NCBI RefSeq assembly: GCF_905475395.1 | Contig: NC_058339.1 | Location: 44,215,172 to 44,279,171, forward strand | DNA length: 64,000 nt | Reading direction: 5' to 3' | Origin: Chrysoperla carnea | Taxonomy: Eukaryota > Arthropoda > Insecta > Neuroptera > Chrysopidae | Shown: piece by piece, positions 1-13,680 of the stretch | Numbering within the stretch: the first letter of the stretch is position 1 | Layout of the letters: the number at the start of each line of letters is the position of its first letter | The notes under the pieces: generated by a model | The model's database searches: none | The model's input: the letters and a program-made list of their open reading frames with translations, nothing else | Told to the model about the DNA's origin: nothing | Program-made: the position numbers and the translations under genes

Positions 1-169
1 TCCGTTTGGGAGTATAATTAGATTTTGTTTATCTGAAGCAGATTTTTAGTGAAGATTATGATTATGATTAATTAAGCCACCCATTTTCAAGACTGTCAAA
101 CAAATTTTGGAACCGTGAAATGCTCTTAAAATTGATTTTTTAACCCCCGAATCAAGATTGTTTTAACAT

Positions 170-470
170 TGACGCCATGTGTGTGTGTGTGTGTCTGTTT
201 GTCTGTGGCATCTTGGCACCTAAACGGATGAACCCATTTTGGTTTTTTTTTTGTGTTTCATTTGAAAGAAAATTTAATGGAGAGTGTTCCTAGCTATGTA
301 TCAAGTTCAAGTTTTGTGTTCGTAACCGAAAGAACTAAAAAATACTCGATAATCTTTAAAATAGGTCCAATTTGGAAAAGGTTCTAAGGATAGAGGAGGT
401 AATTTAATTGGCAGTGTTCTTAGATACATTTAAAGTACAAGTTTACGGTTTACGCGAAAAAATTACGTTT
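170..470 (+). repeat. Interspersed repeat family C, copy 1
   Basis: The block around AATTTAATGGAGAGTGTTC (about 272-293) recurs inverted near 45030-45075, and the flanking TCTGTTTGTCTGTGGCATC and AAACGGATG blocks recur in the same order. Copy 2 spans about 44985-45175. Family unknown. Confidence 0.65.
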
Positions 471-1399
471 GTGAGCCGAAAAATTTGTCGGAGGTTTTTA
501 TAATTTTGTAAATGGTACTGGATGTGGTTAGTTTTGGATTCTGAACAACTTAAACAAAGTTTCATGAGTTTAAATAGAGTAAAAAATTCAACCACTCGCG
601 TTATGCGCCTAATTAAAAAAATAATAATAATAATAATTTCCTTATGGAAATTGTGCAAATCCTTGTTCGTATTGATAAAATTTTCTTATTTTCATATTTA
701 AAAAAAGAGTTCATACAGTCAAATGTTTTTCGAAATAAAAACGGGTCCATGTACGGGCATAGGCCTTTCACTGATGGGATATAAGAAGCATCAACTTAGA
801 TATTATCATATATTAAGAAACAGTTTTCACGGAATAAATATATCCTATTATCAGCTCTTAGTCTATAATGAAATAACTTGACTTTAAGATTTTAAAAATA
901 TAATTATTTTAATTATTTTTGCTTTTACCTACGACACAAGTAAAATAAATCAACGTAGAGAAATAAAAGAATTAAATTAGACGATGGGTAAAAGTTTTAG
1001 GAAATATTAGTTTTATTTATTTCATATTTATTAAATATGATAGTCTCATTATCATATTACAAATTATATACTTACTTATTAATTAATATTTAAAATAGCA
1101 AACCAGTTTGATAACTCATCCTTGTTTCCGTGTAAATAAATTATTTAATAAAATGCGTCTTAACTAATGACACATGAAAATTCGAATTTTCCTAGATGTT
1201 ATTCACGTGGTTAAGTTTTTCATTTTTAAAGATCCGTTATATATATATTACGTTAGTGGTTATAGGCTGGCCGGAAAAATTATATTTTATAAATCCGTGA
1301 TAATTCCTTAGGAATATAGTTGCCATAGAAGGTTCGTTACATATAGAAAAAAAACTATGTAAAATTAGCATTTTATTTTATTAATACATGCGTTTTTTA

Positions 1400-1822
1400 T
1401 ACCATGTATATGAAATGTATATAAAGTATACTAAGTTTAGTCCCAAGTTTGTTACGCTTGAAAATATTGATACTGCCAACAAAATTTTAGTACAAGTGTT
1501 CATAAAATCACCTAATTAGTTCGTTTTCGGTTGTCTGTCTCTCAACACGATAACTCAAAAACGAAAATAGCGTGCTTAGGACATAAAAAGTAAAGTTGAG
1601 TTCGTAAATGAGCAACATAGGTCGATTGGGTCTTGGGTTCGTATGACCCATCTTGATAGAACAAAAGTTTAAATGTAAAAAATGTTCTTTATAAAAAAAT
1701 AAACAACTTTTGTTTGAAACATTTTTTTGTATATAAGAGTGGATATCTCTCTTTATTTATCAACACTGTTTATACATATTATTTCAACAATTAAGTCAGT
1801 CAATTGTTTGTTTTCACTTGTT
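1400..1822 (+). repeat. Interspersed repeat family A, copy 1
   Basis: Matches, in opposite orientation, the sequence at about 38758-39285: shared blocks include ATCACCTAA, GTCTGTC, ACGATAACTCAAAAACGAAA and the AGTCAATTG end. Shorter copies lie at about 22815-22965 and 35604-35668. No coding frame or clear terminal repeats were seen, so it is probably a non-autonomous transposon. Confidence 0.7.
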
Positions 1823-4160
1823 TATTAATACATGTGTCCATTTACATTTTTATTAAGAATTTAATCAACAACAACAATAAAATTTGAAAATTGTATAAAA
1901 AAAAAGTGGCTGTGGCCATCTTAAGTCTATTAAAACTCAAAATTGCTACACAACATAATTTTTTTTTCTAACATCAAATTCATTTATAGCAAAATATATA
2001 AGGAAAAAGTAGTTTAGGTAATCAGTCATTTATTTTCAGTCATTATCATGTTTGATTGCTTGGAGGGCAATCAAATACAATATTCATAATCTTGGAAAGG
2101 CTCGAGCCCGGGCCTTCTTAGGAAAACACGTATCGGGCAATTACACGAAAACTTACTCGAGTGTATCATATTTCCTGATAATTCCATGTTTTGCCGGTTT
2201 TCCATATAATATCATTGAAAATTTATTGTGTCAAATAACTTTTTATCTCATAATTAATAAAATGAAATAAGAACTCAAATGAATATGTAGCTATAGGTAA
2301 TTAATTTTTTACAGTATTTATAATTTCAATAATTATCATTAGCAAAAAAATAATTTTAATAAATATAAGTACCAACTCAAATCAATAATTTTCTTTTGAA
2401 TAATTACGCTTTGAAGTCGAAGCGAATGAATCAATTTTTAGCTAAAAATATGGTTAGCCGACTTCAAATCGATATTGCTCACAAGGAAATTATTGATTTG
2501 AGTCGGTACTTTATTAAAATTTTTTTTATTTTTTTGTACATTTTTCGTCAGTTCCTTTTTTTTTTCAAAAAATTTTTATTTTATACTTTTTAGTGAGTTT
2601 TTGTAATACACAACTTAGCATTGTGAGTGAACAATAAATCATAGCTATTTTCCCACCCTTAGGGTAGGAATTTTTTTTCAAAATTTATCCAATAAAAAAG
2701 GATTCTAAAAATCGAACTACTCTGTAAAAAGTTATACGTGTTCATACATTTAAAAAAATATACGCATAGACTTGGAAACCTCCTCCGTTTTGTTTTTTCG
2801 TCGGTTAATAATAGTAGATGCATTATAAAATATTTTCCCTGTTCCAATTTTTTTTCCTAAAACGCAAAATTCTTGAAATACTAATAAGAAAAAATTTCCC
2901 ATTCATAACTTTGTTCTCGACATTTTATACTAGATAAAAAACATGGTATGAATGCCACACACGCCCTCTATATACAGACTCAAATTTGGGTATCCACACA
3001 ATTTGTCGAAAGAAAAAATGTTTATAGAATCCTAAGTATATTATACACTGGAACCTCAATAACTTGAACCTCAAAGGAAATGCAAAAAATTTTGAGTTAA
3101 TGAGTTACGTGATACAGAGGATTTAACTGCTAAAATTTCGAATTAGAAAGGGACGATTGTATTTTACAGACCATGACTAATGCAAATCGTATCACAGTGA
3201 GAAGGAAAAAAGAAACTATGATTTTTCTCCTCTACCACTGCTTGTTTACTTCCAAGCTCTCCCTATAAGAAGACTGTTAGACTTGCGTCTACAACCATTC
3301 TTTGGCGAATTATTATAGAATCTCTTAAAGTTCATCATTTGCCGCTGGTTCATATCAAAAACCAATACCTACCCTGGGGTTGCCAATTCAAAATTCTTGG
3401 AAATCGGGAGATAATATAATTATAAAATCGTATAATTTACCCAAATATGAAACAAACTACAAAAAAATCTCTTTACTTACTGAACTCTAGAAGATTTATG
3501 TTGATATCATGAGTCAGGAGAAACTATAAGTACGATTTCTAGAGTCTTCCGATCAAATCTGGAGAGGTGGCAACACTATCCTCCCTATTACGTTTTAAGT
3601 ATTTTTCAGTACACGGAGGTAAAAATAGTGGAAAACCAGTAACTAATCAAATTACATATTCGTAATATTTGTAATGGGTTGCATCAACCAACAGAAAGAC
3701 TGATAAACAAAGGTAAATTGCGAAAAAACACACAAAACCATATTTTTATTAAAGTGGGGGAGAAATAGTAAAAACAAAAATTTATTTTGCATTAATAATA
3801 AAAACAATTTACCATAAATAAATAAATAATATATAAAATTTTGTTTTAACGTAAACATTTCTATATTTACCTACCGCTAGAATCATTTTATTATTGATAA
3901 AAAAAACTCATCAATTTTTATTTTTGTTAACTATATAAGTAATTAATATTTCAATATTAGGTTTTGTTTATTTAATTTTTTTTTATGTACTCACTCTGCT
4001 TCTCTGTTGTGTTTATTATGTGTTTGTTGTGTGTGGAAATGTAGTGAAAAATTAATTAATATTTTATAATTATTTAGTACTATTTATTTATTTATTTTGT
4101 GTTTATTTTATTATTTATTGTTAATACATATACATTTATTATTATTATTATTTTAATATT

Positions 4161-7100
4161 ATGATGGGATTACATATGGAAAATGATGGTATAGAAATGT
4201 TTTCCAATCATATTAACGATGTGAGTAGTAATTAAAATATTATTTAAAAACAATTCAAAAATCAATTATTTGAATTCTAAAAATATATAGGGTGTGATTA
4301 AAATGATTAAAAATATATCATTATTTGTCCAAAAGAACATTTTCGAGTTAAAAAAAAAAGCCTTTAAAGTATTAAAGTTTAGGAACCCAACCACATTCCG
4401 TAGACGATGGGTGTCTATGGTTATACACAATTGATATATACAAATCGGAAAATTGAATTTTTTAAGTAGGAAAATGTTATTTTTTTAATTTTGGCTCATT
4501 TAATTTTAGAAAATTGAAAAATGACCATTTCAAAGCTGCTAAACAATGCTAGATAATTTTTAAGATAATAATAATTTTTAAGATTTCCAAATTCCTAAAA
4601 TAATTAAACAGCCCTTGACATTTCGAAGGCTGGGTATAGATTATTTTATTCTAGAACATTAATTTTTATTTCTTAAAATTTATTATATTTGAATTTGAAC
4701 ATAGATCGAAAAATAGACTGAAAAAAATTTCTGTAACATAGTGTCCCATTTTTGAACGCAAGGGCTAAAAACTTCAGAACCCAACCAACTCCTCTATAGT
4801 CGACAAAATAAATTTGAAAAGATATGTTCAAAGATTATTTTAGGATTTTGCCAAGTTTAAAAAATTGTTGCCCGTCTCTATCTTGCAAGACAGAGTTTCA
4901 TATGTAATCTCTATGGAGATACTCAAAAATGACGTAACTTTTTAAGTATCTTCTTCTTTATTTATTTAGAGATTTTAAACGTTCATATTTTTGCGTACTT
5001 ATAAAGATTTTCAAAAACCTCACTTTTCTGTCCACGCAGTGAGAATTCTTCTGAAGTGATAAACAAAATTTAGTCATTATCCCCATTAGTCTAGTTAACA
5101 AGTTCAAATTGTTGAAATATAGAAATATTGGCCGAAAAATTTTTTTTATAACTTTTGCAATTTTTATGTAGTGAAAAATGCTTCTGGAACATTTTTTTAG
5201 ACATCATTCCAAATCCAACGAGCTATCACACGCATTTTTACGACCATTATTCCTAAATTTCACCAAATCGAATTTGTTAACTAGACTTCATTACCAATTT
5301 TAATAACTATTATTAAGAGAAATTATACAAATTTAAAAAAAAATATAGTACCGATATCTCGAAAACTAAGTGCAATCTCGGAGAATCGTATTGTTTATTT
5401 TCTTTGTATTTTAACTTCAAATTCTACACTAAGGATCGAATTCTATTCTTATATTTTCTACGGATCAGTCATCAAATAACGGTCCAAAGAATATTGTACT
5501 CTTAAGGGAATAAAATCCACAAAATCGGGCCACGTGAATGAATTAATTGTCGGTTGGTAAATAGCCCCTTGGGCTTTGGGACAGTTGGGAATAAAATGTA
5601 AAGAAAATAATTTTTTTAACAAATATTTATTTCTCTTTTAAAATTCTGCGTTTAATTAGCAATATTTCTATTAGTTTGTGATTGAATATTTTAAGGTAAA
5701 ACGAAGGTCAAATTTATTTGTGTGAATAAAAACCAGTATTTTACTGGACGAATAATAGTGTTTTGTATGCAAATATAATTAAACTTTTATCTGAAAAATG
5801 GTGAAGTGCGTAGATTTAAACATGAATCATTCAGAATTTTTCACTGTTTTTTTTTATATACTCGGCATTCATGAAAGCATTTTTTAAAATAAACCAAATT
5901 AAACAGGTCAAACCGAAACCATAGTGTCAAACTTTTTCTGCTGACGTTTAAGGATATTGTAAAGATAGCCTCTTAAAAAAATTTACTCCGTTTTAAAACA
6001 TTAACAAATAATTTTTTTTATTTCAGCCAACTTTAATGAAAGGTGGTAATTATATTAAAGAAGGGTGTGATTCAGCAAAGAGTACATGTTTAATATTTTC
6101 ACCACATACCAAAGATGAAGTTGGAGCTTTGGAGCGTTATTTAAAAATATTTTCCGAAAATGGAGTTAATCTTATTTACATTGAATCTCGCCCCTCATCA
6201 AGATATCCATCACAGTACGAGTTTATGGTAGAATGTGCTCCTACCGGTGATCTTGGTAATGCTATTTTAGCTCTTAAAGAACAAACAGAATACTTCAGTG
6301 TTATATCCAGAAATTACAAGGATAATTCTGAAACTGTACCATGGTTTCCACGTCGTATTCGTGACTTAGATCGTTTTGCCAATCAAATTTTGTCTTATGG
6401 ATCTGAACTAGATGCTGATCATCCAGGTTTTACTGATGAGAAATATCGACAACGTCGAAAATACTTTGCAGATATTGCGTATAATTACAAACATGGACAA
6501 CCATTACCACATGTAGATTATACACCAGAAGAAATTAATACTTGGGGAATTGTATTTCGAAAATTAACTGAATTGTATCCTACACATGCTTGCAAAGAAC
6601 ATAATCACGTTTTCCCATTGTTAATGGAAAATTGTGGTTTTCGAGAAGATAATATTCCACAATTAGAAGATATATCAAACTTTTTAAAAGACTGTACTGG
6701 ATTTACATTAAGACCTGTAGCAGGATTGTTATCGTCACGTGATTTTCTTGCTGGTTTAGCGTTTCGTGTATTCCATTCAACACAATACATAAGACATCCC
6801 AGTCGACCTTTATATACACCAGAACCAGATATTTGTCATGAACTGCTAGGACATGTACCATTATTCGCAGATCCTGAATTTGCACAATTTTCACAAGAAA
6901 TTGGTTTAGCTTCGTTAGGCGCTCCAGACGATTTCATTGAAAAATTAGCAACGGTAAATATTTCTTGTTTAATTTATAAATCTAAAATAAGAAGTGATAT
7001 AAAAAAACCATTTGTTCAATATGTTTTGATGAGACATTTATTTCCAAATAACATGTTAAACAAAGTACATAAAAATTTCGGAGATGTATACTGATCATTT

Positions 7101-7674
7101 CGATCCACAAATTGGATGAAAAATTAGCCGAAAATTTACCCATAAAATGGTGAATCTAAAATGTTCTCCCTTTTTACGATCATTTATATTTACCCGCATA
7201 TAAAATCATTAAATTATTGTTTTCAGTGTTTCTGGTTTACGGTTGAATTTGGATTATGTTCCCAAGATGGAAATTTAAAAGCATATGGGGCAGGTCTTTT
7301 AAGTTCGTACGGGGAATTACAGTATGCATTAAGTGGTGAGCCGGAATTAAGACCATTTGATCCGTCAAAAACAGCACTTCAAAAATATCCAATCACAACG
7401 TACCAACCTATTTATTATGTTGCCGAAAGTTTTAATGATGCCAAAGATCGAATGATGTAAGAAATTTTTATCAGTCACGTAACGAATTTGTATTTATTTT
7501 TAATTATATTTTTACAGAAAATATGCACAAACAATACCTAGAGGATTTGGAGTTCGTTATAATGCTTATACACAAAGTATCGACGTTCTTGATTCAAAAG
7601 AACAAGTTTTATCATTAGTTCGTAACGTTAATCAAGAAGTGGAAATTTTAATGGATGCATTAAGAAAATTGTAA
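4161..7674 (+). CDS. Hn: Phenylalanine-4-hydroxylase (Henna type), complete, four exons
   Basis: Converts phenylalanine to tyrosine in the cytosol using tetrahydrobiopterin, iron and oxygen; in insects this feeds tyrosine to cuticle, pigment and amine synthesis. Exons 4161-4220, 6027-6953, 7227-7456 and 7518-7674 join in phase (GT-AG introns of 1806, 273 and 61 bases) to 457 residues, close to the family's usual 450. An ACT-type regulatory domain lies at about residues 38-110. The catalytic core follows: the iron ligands appear as H291 and H296 in HELLGH and E336 in FTVEFG, six positions on from human H285, H290 and E330. The C-terminal DALRKL ends a helix that in the family serves tetramer assembly. 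The start is the first ATG of exon 1; a second ATG follows at once and a third at codon 6, so the exact start is open. The symbol is the Drosophila one. No disabling change was seen. Confidence 0.95.
4221..6026 (+). other. Intron 1 of phenylalanine hydroxylase
   Basis: Donor GTGAGT at 4221 and acceptor TTTCAG ending at 6026 bound 1806 bases of AT-rich DNA with no coding exon seen. A copy of repeat family B lies at about 4835-5060. A CACGTG E-box occurs near 5532, which could be chance. Confidence 0.85.
4835..5060 (+). repeat. Interspersed repeat family B, diverged copy in Pah intron 1
   Basis: Shares ordered blocks with about 34400-34705 and 45195-45475: TTGTTGCCCGTCTCT, CTCTATGGAGATA, TTTTAAACGTTCATATTTT, GCGTACTT and GCAGTGAG. 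It is the most diverged of the three copies. Confidence 0.6.
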
Positions 7675-10600
7675 TCCAGCATAATACTTTCCCATGAATT
7701 TAATGAAAAATTTTAAATTAAAGGTACATATTTTTAAAACTACAAAGTGCAATACTAAAGACTATATTCTACGCATTTTAGTGAAAACAAATTATTATAA
7801 TTAATATTTAATTTAGAAATTACTTAACTTGAGCTTCTTTCAATTTGTAGTCGTGATTGAGGAAGTAAATTTACCTCTTGTTGTTTTCTTAGGTCGGGTA
7901 TAAACTCTTTAAAAGATGGATTTATCAAACAATATTTTACAAAATTTCTTTGAGACAGACACGTTTATAAACCAGCAATTAAAAAATTATATCAGTTATT
8001 TGTTTTGGATCGAATCAAATGTTTCATTAGAACTTGCATGCATAGCCAGAATCAGATGATGTTTTCTGAATATTATCTGTTTCAGAAACGAAGCGTCTTA
8101 TGAAATCTTGAATGGGTATTTATAGTTATAATTCATAAATAGGAATTACAAAATCTGTTTTGAGATTAGAGGGAGATACTTGCGAGTATTGTTATCCTAA
8201 ATTAAAACAAAAGCAAAAAAAAATTTGAATATTATGAGAAATATTTATCAAAATAATATCAATAAAATAACAGTGTCTGAACATCAACGCAATCAAGAGC
8301 AAACTATTGCTCGTGGTTTATTGATTATTTCGTCCATATTATATTATTCGTTCACTAAACACAAAAATTCACTTTCCATCATCTTAATTTGGAACCCGGC
8401 CTGAGTTGCATCATCAACTGAAAAGTAAAGCTAAAGGACATTTCAAAATTAAACAAAGATTTGTTTTTATACAATTTGAAAACATATATGTATATATTTA
8501 TATTATATTTAAATATTTTTACTACTAGGTATTTTGATTTGTATACATAATATTATTTTAATTTTGAAACTTAATATAATCGAACAAAAAAATTTACTAT
8601 TTTATACAAATATCACATATTAATAAAGTTGTTTAACTTTTGTATTCCAAATGTGTATAATTATTTTTTTAAATTATCAACTAAATAAAATGGAAAACAA
8701 GACATTAAAAAAAATGTATCTAATTTTGTTTTAAAAATGTTTTTTAGTCTCCCGTGGAATTAAAATCTTTGCCTGTAGATGGATATCTTGCTAGATATTG
8801 AGTTGATATAATTTTGAAGATAATCGCTAATTTAATAAAATAACACCTTTGAATTTCAGTCGTTGCAAATATTAAATATTCCCCGCCTTTGATAATTATT
8901 TTCTATCCTCTTTTAAAATATCTTCTTTTAATTAAACGTTTTAGTTTCTTCGTGCATAAAGAAAGAATTCTCTAAAACCCATTAAGATTCTTTGGGAACG
9001 AATTATAACCTTAAACGATTCTAATACCTTTTAATCAAGAAGCCCTAAACTGAAAAATAGCTCAAACTCGAGAATCTATTTAGTAAGCAATAAATTACAA
9101 TAAGAGATAATAAAAATTAATTTAACTGTCGAGAAATTAGATACATTTTCTAAAAATGCCTTGTTCTTGTGGAATATGAAACTAATAATCCGTGGCTATT
9201 AGTAATTTGAATGTTGAAAATTAACTAGAAGTGTGAGCGACGTAAGACTTGATATAAATCAGATAAACCCATGAAAATCGATAACGTGTATTTAAAATCG
9301 AATGAATTAAAAAATTGTTAAACAAAATCGTGCAGATAATATTTAATATAAAATGAACTTTCAGTAGCATTTTAGTTTCCCACAAAAGCTGTTTTCCAAG
9401 ATTGAAATTTACAACGAAATAAAGTCACTAAATTTGTTCAATCTAATCATTGATGATTCCATCTTAATAGAAAATCATGTGATGAGATTCTTATAAATAA
9501 AATTATACAAAACTGTTTTTTTTTCTTATTTAAAAACATATATTTAGATTACAAAAGTAAATATAATTTTCTAATTTTTCGATATATATATATAAAAAAA
9601 AGTTCTCTATTAATAATAATAGCTTTTTTATTTTGGTCCATTTTTTCATTTAAAATTTGTTTTAAATGGATTTGTACTTGATTCAATAATATTAATGGCT
9701 TTTAAAGAAATTCTAATCATAACCTAATCTCTATTTCTTCAAAATATTTGTTGAAATAAATAAAAAAACTTCATTTTGTAGTTAAATTTTTGCATATCGT
9801 TTCAATTTAAAAATTTGAAACGTATGTAGTATATGAATTAAACATACAGAAAATGGTCCGATTTTTATCACAAAATTAAATAATCTGGTTTTCTTTACAA
9901 TCAAGTCAATTGGGCAATACATTCAAATTGAATTTCTTAAAATTTGGGCTTAAAAAACAACTTTAGATTCCAATCAAGACTTTAAGTTTCACCAACAAAA
10001 TCAAATAATTTGAACTGTGACAATAATTAATTTTGAAAAATTGTATCCGCTCTTAATTTAAACAATACCCATCGAGAATTTTATTTTAATATATTAGTTG
10101 CGATATCTACGATACTACAATAAGTGATTAAATTTCGATTACGTACAAGAAGTAATCTGGAAATCGTTCGAGAAATATATTTTTTTTAAAATTTCTGGGT
10201 AAGTAAAGTAAATTAAACCTTTCTGCTTATGCATTATTAAAAAATATAAACTGAATATTTCATGGTTTGTTAAACAGAGCAGTACTACAGAAAGTAATTA
10301 ACTGAATTTATGAGCAATTGATTATCTTTTTTGCTATACATGTACCAAATCAAACTGATGATATATGCTAGACCAATACAAATAGAACGAATGTATAAAA
10401 ACATTTTCTCAGCTATATATACAATTGAGTTGTTGAACAAGAATTTTTGTTGACAAAAATGGAACAATCGCCTTTTAATTTTATAACAAAACTGTTATTA
10501 TTTTTGCATAATAATTTGAAAGTGACATAGAATTTTAAAAATATTTTCGCCCGAAGAAAAATTTTTCGTAAAACATCACGGGACGTAATAATTTTAATAG

Positions 10601-13600
10601 CGCAAATCACGAACATTAATTTACTTATATTTAATTATACAAAGCTTTTAAAAAAGTTTTCCTGGATAAGTTCAATATTATTTATGATAAAGAATTGAAA
10701 TAAAATTCAAAAATTGATTATTATTTTTTATTCAACAACCCAATTTACATGAATGTCTATTGTCACAGAAAGTTGATGAGTTTTTAAATTAGGATTTTCA
10801 AATCACCATTTTGTATATTCGATATTCATACACGAAAATTTTTTAATTAAAATGAACTTTATATATATTTTGTTATATTTTTAAACAATTTAGAAATAAA
10901 TTTATATTCAATGTCGTTCTACATTGATAATTTATCACTTTTCTGTGTGGTTTATACTACCATTGCACTAAAACCTGTATCTATATGAATTTTTATTCTT
11001 TAACTATCAGGTAAAAATATCACAATAAATTTTTTTACTTCTTAACAATAAAAATGTGCTAATAAACATTTCCCTGAGGTGTTACAGTCCATTTAAATTT
11101 TGAATTTTGTTCCGTGTATTTTTACCTGATACAAATAAAACAATAATTAATTATATGTAAATATTCACTCTAGATTAGCGAGTTTTCTTAGATAAAATTT
11201 AGCTATTTTCCGTTTATTAATAATAAATTTATTCCTAATTTTGTGTATATGTATGTTTACAGAAATATTTTTATAAAAATTAAATATGTATATAATAAAT
11301 CAGTAGTTCTCAACCATTTATTTATCGCGAATTATTTAAAAATATATATAAAATATGTAACAAAGCTAGACAATGAAATTATAATTACTTAAAGTATCGA
11401 AAAATTTAAGTAAAGTCGTGTTCCATGAAACGTAAAACTAACGCATGAATTAATCTCAAGTAGCCATTCATAAATTATTCTAGTTTATGTTGTCTTTTTT
11501 TTTCAAAAAATGAACAAATACATTGTGAGTACTTGATAAAAATTATAATTAAATTTGCTTAAATTGTAACGAAGTTCATTCCATCTTTAGTTCTAGAATG
11601 ATATTGGAGAACTAAAACACTAGGCATATTACAATTTCGTCAATTTTTTCTGTTTTTATTTTCATTTATATGATCGTAAGCTGCAATAACTATCATAATT
11701 TAGCCTAAATAAAAGCGAAACGTGTCAGCAGTGTAGGAGATAACTCAATGTAGATAGTAAATTTAACTCGGAATTCTGGAAGCTGTGGAGAAATCGGTTT
11801 CTCTACATCGAATCGATTTCAATATACTAATAGTGTAAGAGTCAGCGACACATTTCGATCGTCATTTTACTTCGTCTGATATTTTATATGATATATTTCA
11901 AAAATTTTTGAATATCAACTAGTCCAGTAGCGATGGATTTAAGGATGGCAAATTTTTACAAATTAAACAACAACAAAAAAGTATTCTCCCCGGCTTAAAC
12001 CTAGCTGCAATTTTTTTTCAATTTAAATGAGAAAAAGCCGTCATCTGATGTTCTGCACTGTATTTTTTACTGCGCCATGAGATCTTTTCTCCAAAGCATT
12101 TTTTCTATGTTACAAACATCTTGCCATTTTATGGATTATTGTTACTGATGCCAACTATTATACAGCAAATTTTCACACGGAGTGAAATCGCTTAGCTAAA
12201 ATTGAAATATTTTTCGTATTTTCTTAAGTAATTGAAGTATAGTCCACCGCATTACGGATAGTTTTTCATACTTTTTTAAATAACAGACGTATAGTCGACC
12301 GCATTACTATCTGTATCTGTACATCAGTCTATGACATACTGAATAAATCAATTTTCAATCGGAGTGACTTCATTTATTGCGATCACCTGACGTTCTGCAC
12401 TACTATTTTCACTTCGTAAGCCGACGGACCTTCCTCGTCAAATTAATAATTTTTTCTGTATAAGATCAATCAATAGAAAACTACAAATGGAACAAAAACA
12501 AAAAAAAATACAGTCTTTTAAGTACCTAATTTAATTTACACCAATCATTTGCTTAAATTTCAAAGAGCATTGTACTAACGGTAAAGAAAACGTAACACTA
12601 GTTGAGAATCACTGTTAAATAGACAATTATTACAAAAATTTAAACAAACTATAAAGTAGTAGATAAATAAATAATTTGATGGTTATATTTTGTCCATGAA
12701 TAATTTATATCCGAATGCGAATACTTTACATATATAGATAAAATTTTTTAATACCCAATAAATATCGTAATATCATGAAAAATTTATATCCCATTAATTA
12801 ATAAACTATATCTATTTATATGTATAAACATCTATATAAAAATATACAATTCCTACATACAGTTTTAAAATTGTACCCTGATTTCCTATTTAGAAAAAAA
12901 AAAATTGTTTATATCAAATTATTATATCATTTTTTCATTATACACAAAATGTGTTCAAAAAATAGTAATAGTTTCGTGATTATTAGCTTTTTTTTAAATG
13001 TTCAGCCATTAAATCTAATCAAACACATTTCTTGATATCACATAAATTTTCATTTTTAAATTAAAAATAATTACCATCACATAACTTACACATACACTAC
13101 CTACTCGATTTTAAAAAGATTTTAAAATTATTTATAATGTTAATTCAGGCCTTTGAATTTATCATTTAAGTTAAGGCTTAGTTAAATGCAATTTTTTAAT
13201 GAATATATTATGACGTAAATATGGCTAGATGTTTAGAAATTAACACATCTGCAATATAGATGAATTAGAATAAATAATTCTAGCCTTTAAGTGCAATAGA
13301 TTTCATTGTTAGAAGCAAGTAATACTTATATTCTTATAAGCCTGCCAACAAATTACGATGAAAGTATCAACTTGAAGATCGTGATATCAAGACATCTAAC
13401 AGTCTTGTGTATCAGATGTTATTATATTTTTTTCTCTAACATTGGTTAACTTAAATGACTTTTAAACAAAAACTGACATTCCTAACAAAATATTTCAACG
13501 CACAAACTCTTTTTTGAACTTTGAAACTTTTTAGATTACTGTCTTACTTTCTAAGCTTTCTTAATGTAAAACACATGCTAAACCAACTATCTATGATAAT

Positions 13601-13680
13601 TGACAGCTAAAAATAATTAATAATTATTCCAGTGGATATGTCGCAGCCAACTATTTAATTAGTCCTTCAATAAACAGCCT
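7675..13680. other. AT-rich region without recognisable genes
   Basis: After the Pah 3' UTR no coding exon, RNA gene or intact transposon was recognised on either strand. Around 11740-12430 the sequence is less AT-rich and looks like repeat relics; blocks near 12233-12260 and 12286-12314 are direct repeats sharing GTATAGTC and ACCGCATTAC. Confidence 0.5.
8261..8627 (+). promoter_or_regulatory. Candidate poly(A) signals of phenylalanine hydroxylase
   Basis: AATAAA occurs at 8261-8266 and again at 8622-8627, the second followed by GT- and T-rich sequence. Either would give a 3' UTR of roughly 0.6 to 1 kb. In DNA this AT-rich the hexamer is common, so the choice is uncertain. Confidence 0.3.

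Larger units (their letters stand above)
1..4160. other. Repeat-rich non-coding DNA upstream of phenylalanine hydroxylase
   Basis: No coding exon was recognised. It holds a GT microsatellite near 177-196, a family C repeat (about 170-470), a family A repeat (about 1400-1822) and two small hairpins: TTTGATTGC with GCAATCAAA near 2050-2076, and a CCGACTTCAAATC-like stem near 2459-2503. The Pah promoter presumably lies just upstream of 4161, but no clear core element could be told from the AT background. Confidence 0.5.

Noticed and set aside
5530..5537. CACGTG E-box in Pah intron 1 as a CLOCK target site
   Set aside because: CACGTG occurs at about ten other places in this window without pattern, so one site is not evidence.
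7161..7460. 99-codon frame starting at 7161 as a separate gene
   Set aside because: It is exon 3 of phenylalanine hydroxylase plus intron sequence on its 5' side; the acceptor at 7226 and phase fit the enzyme.
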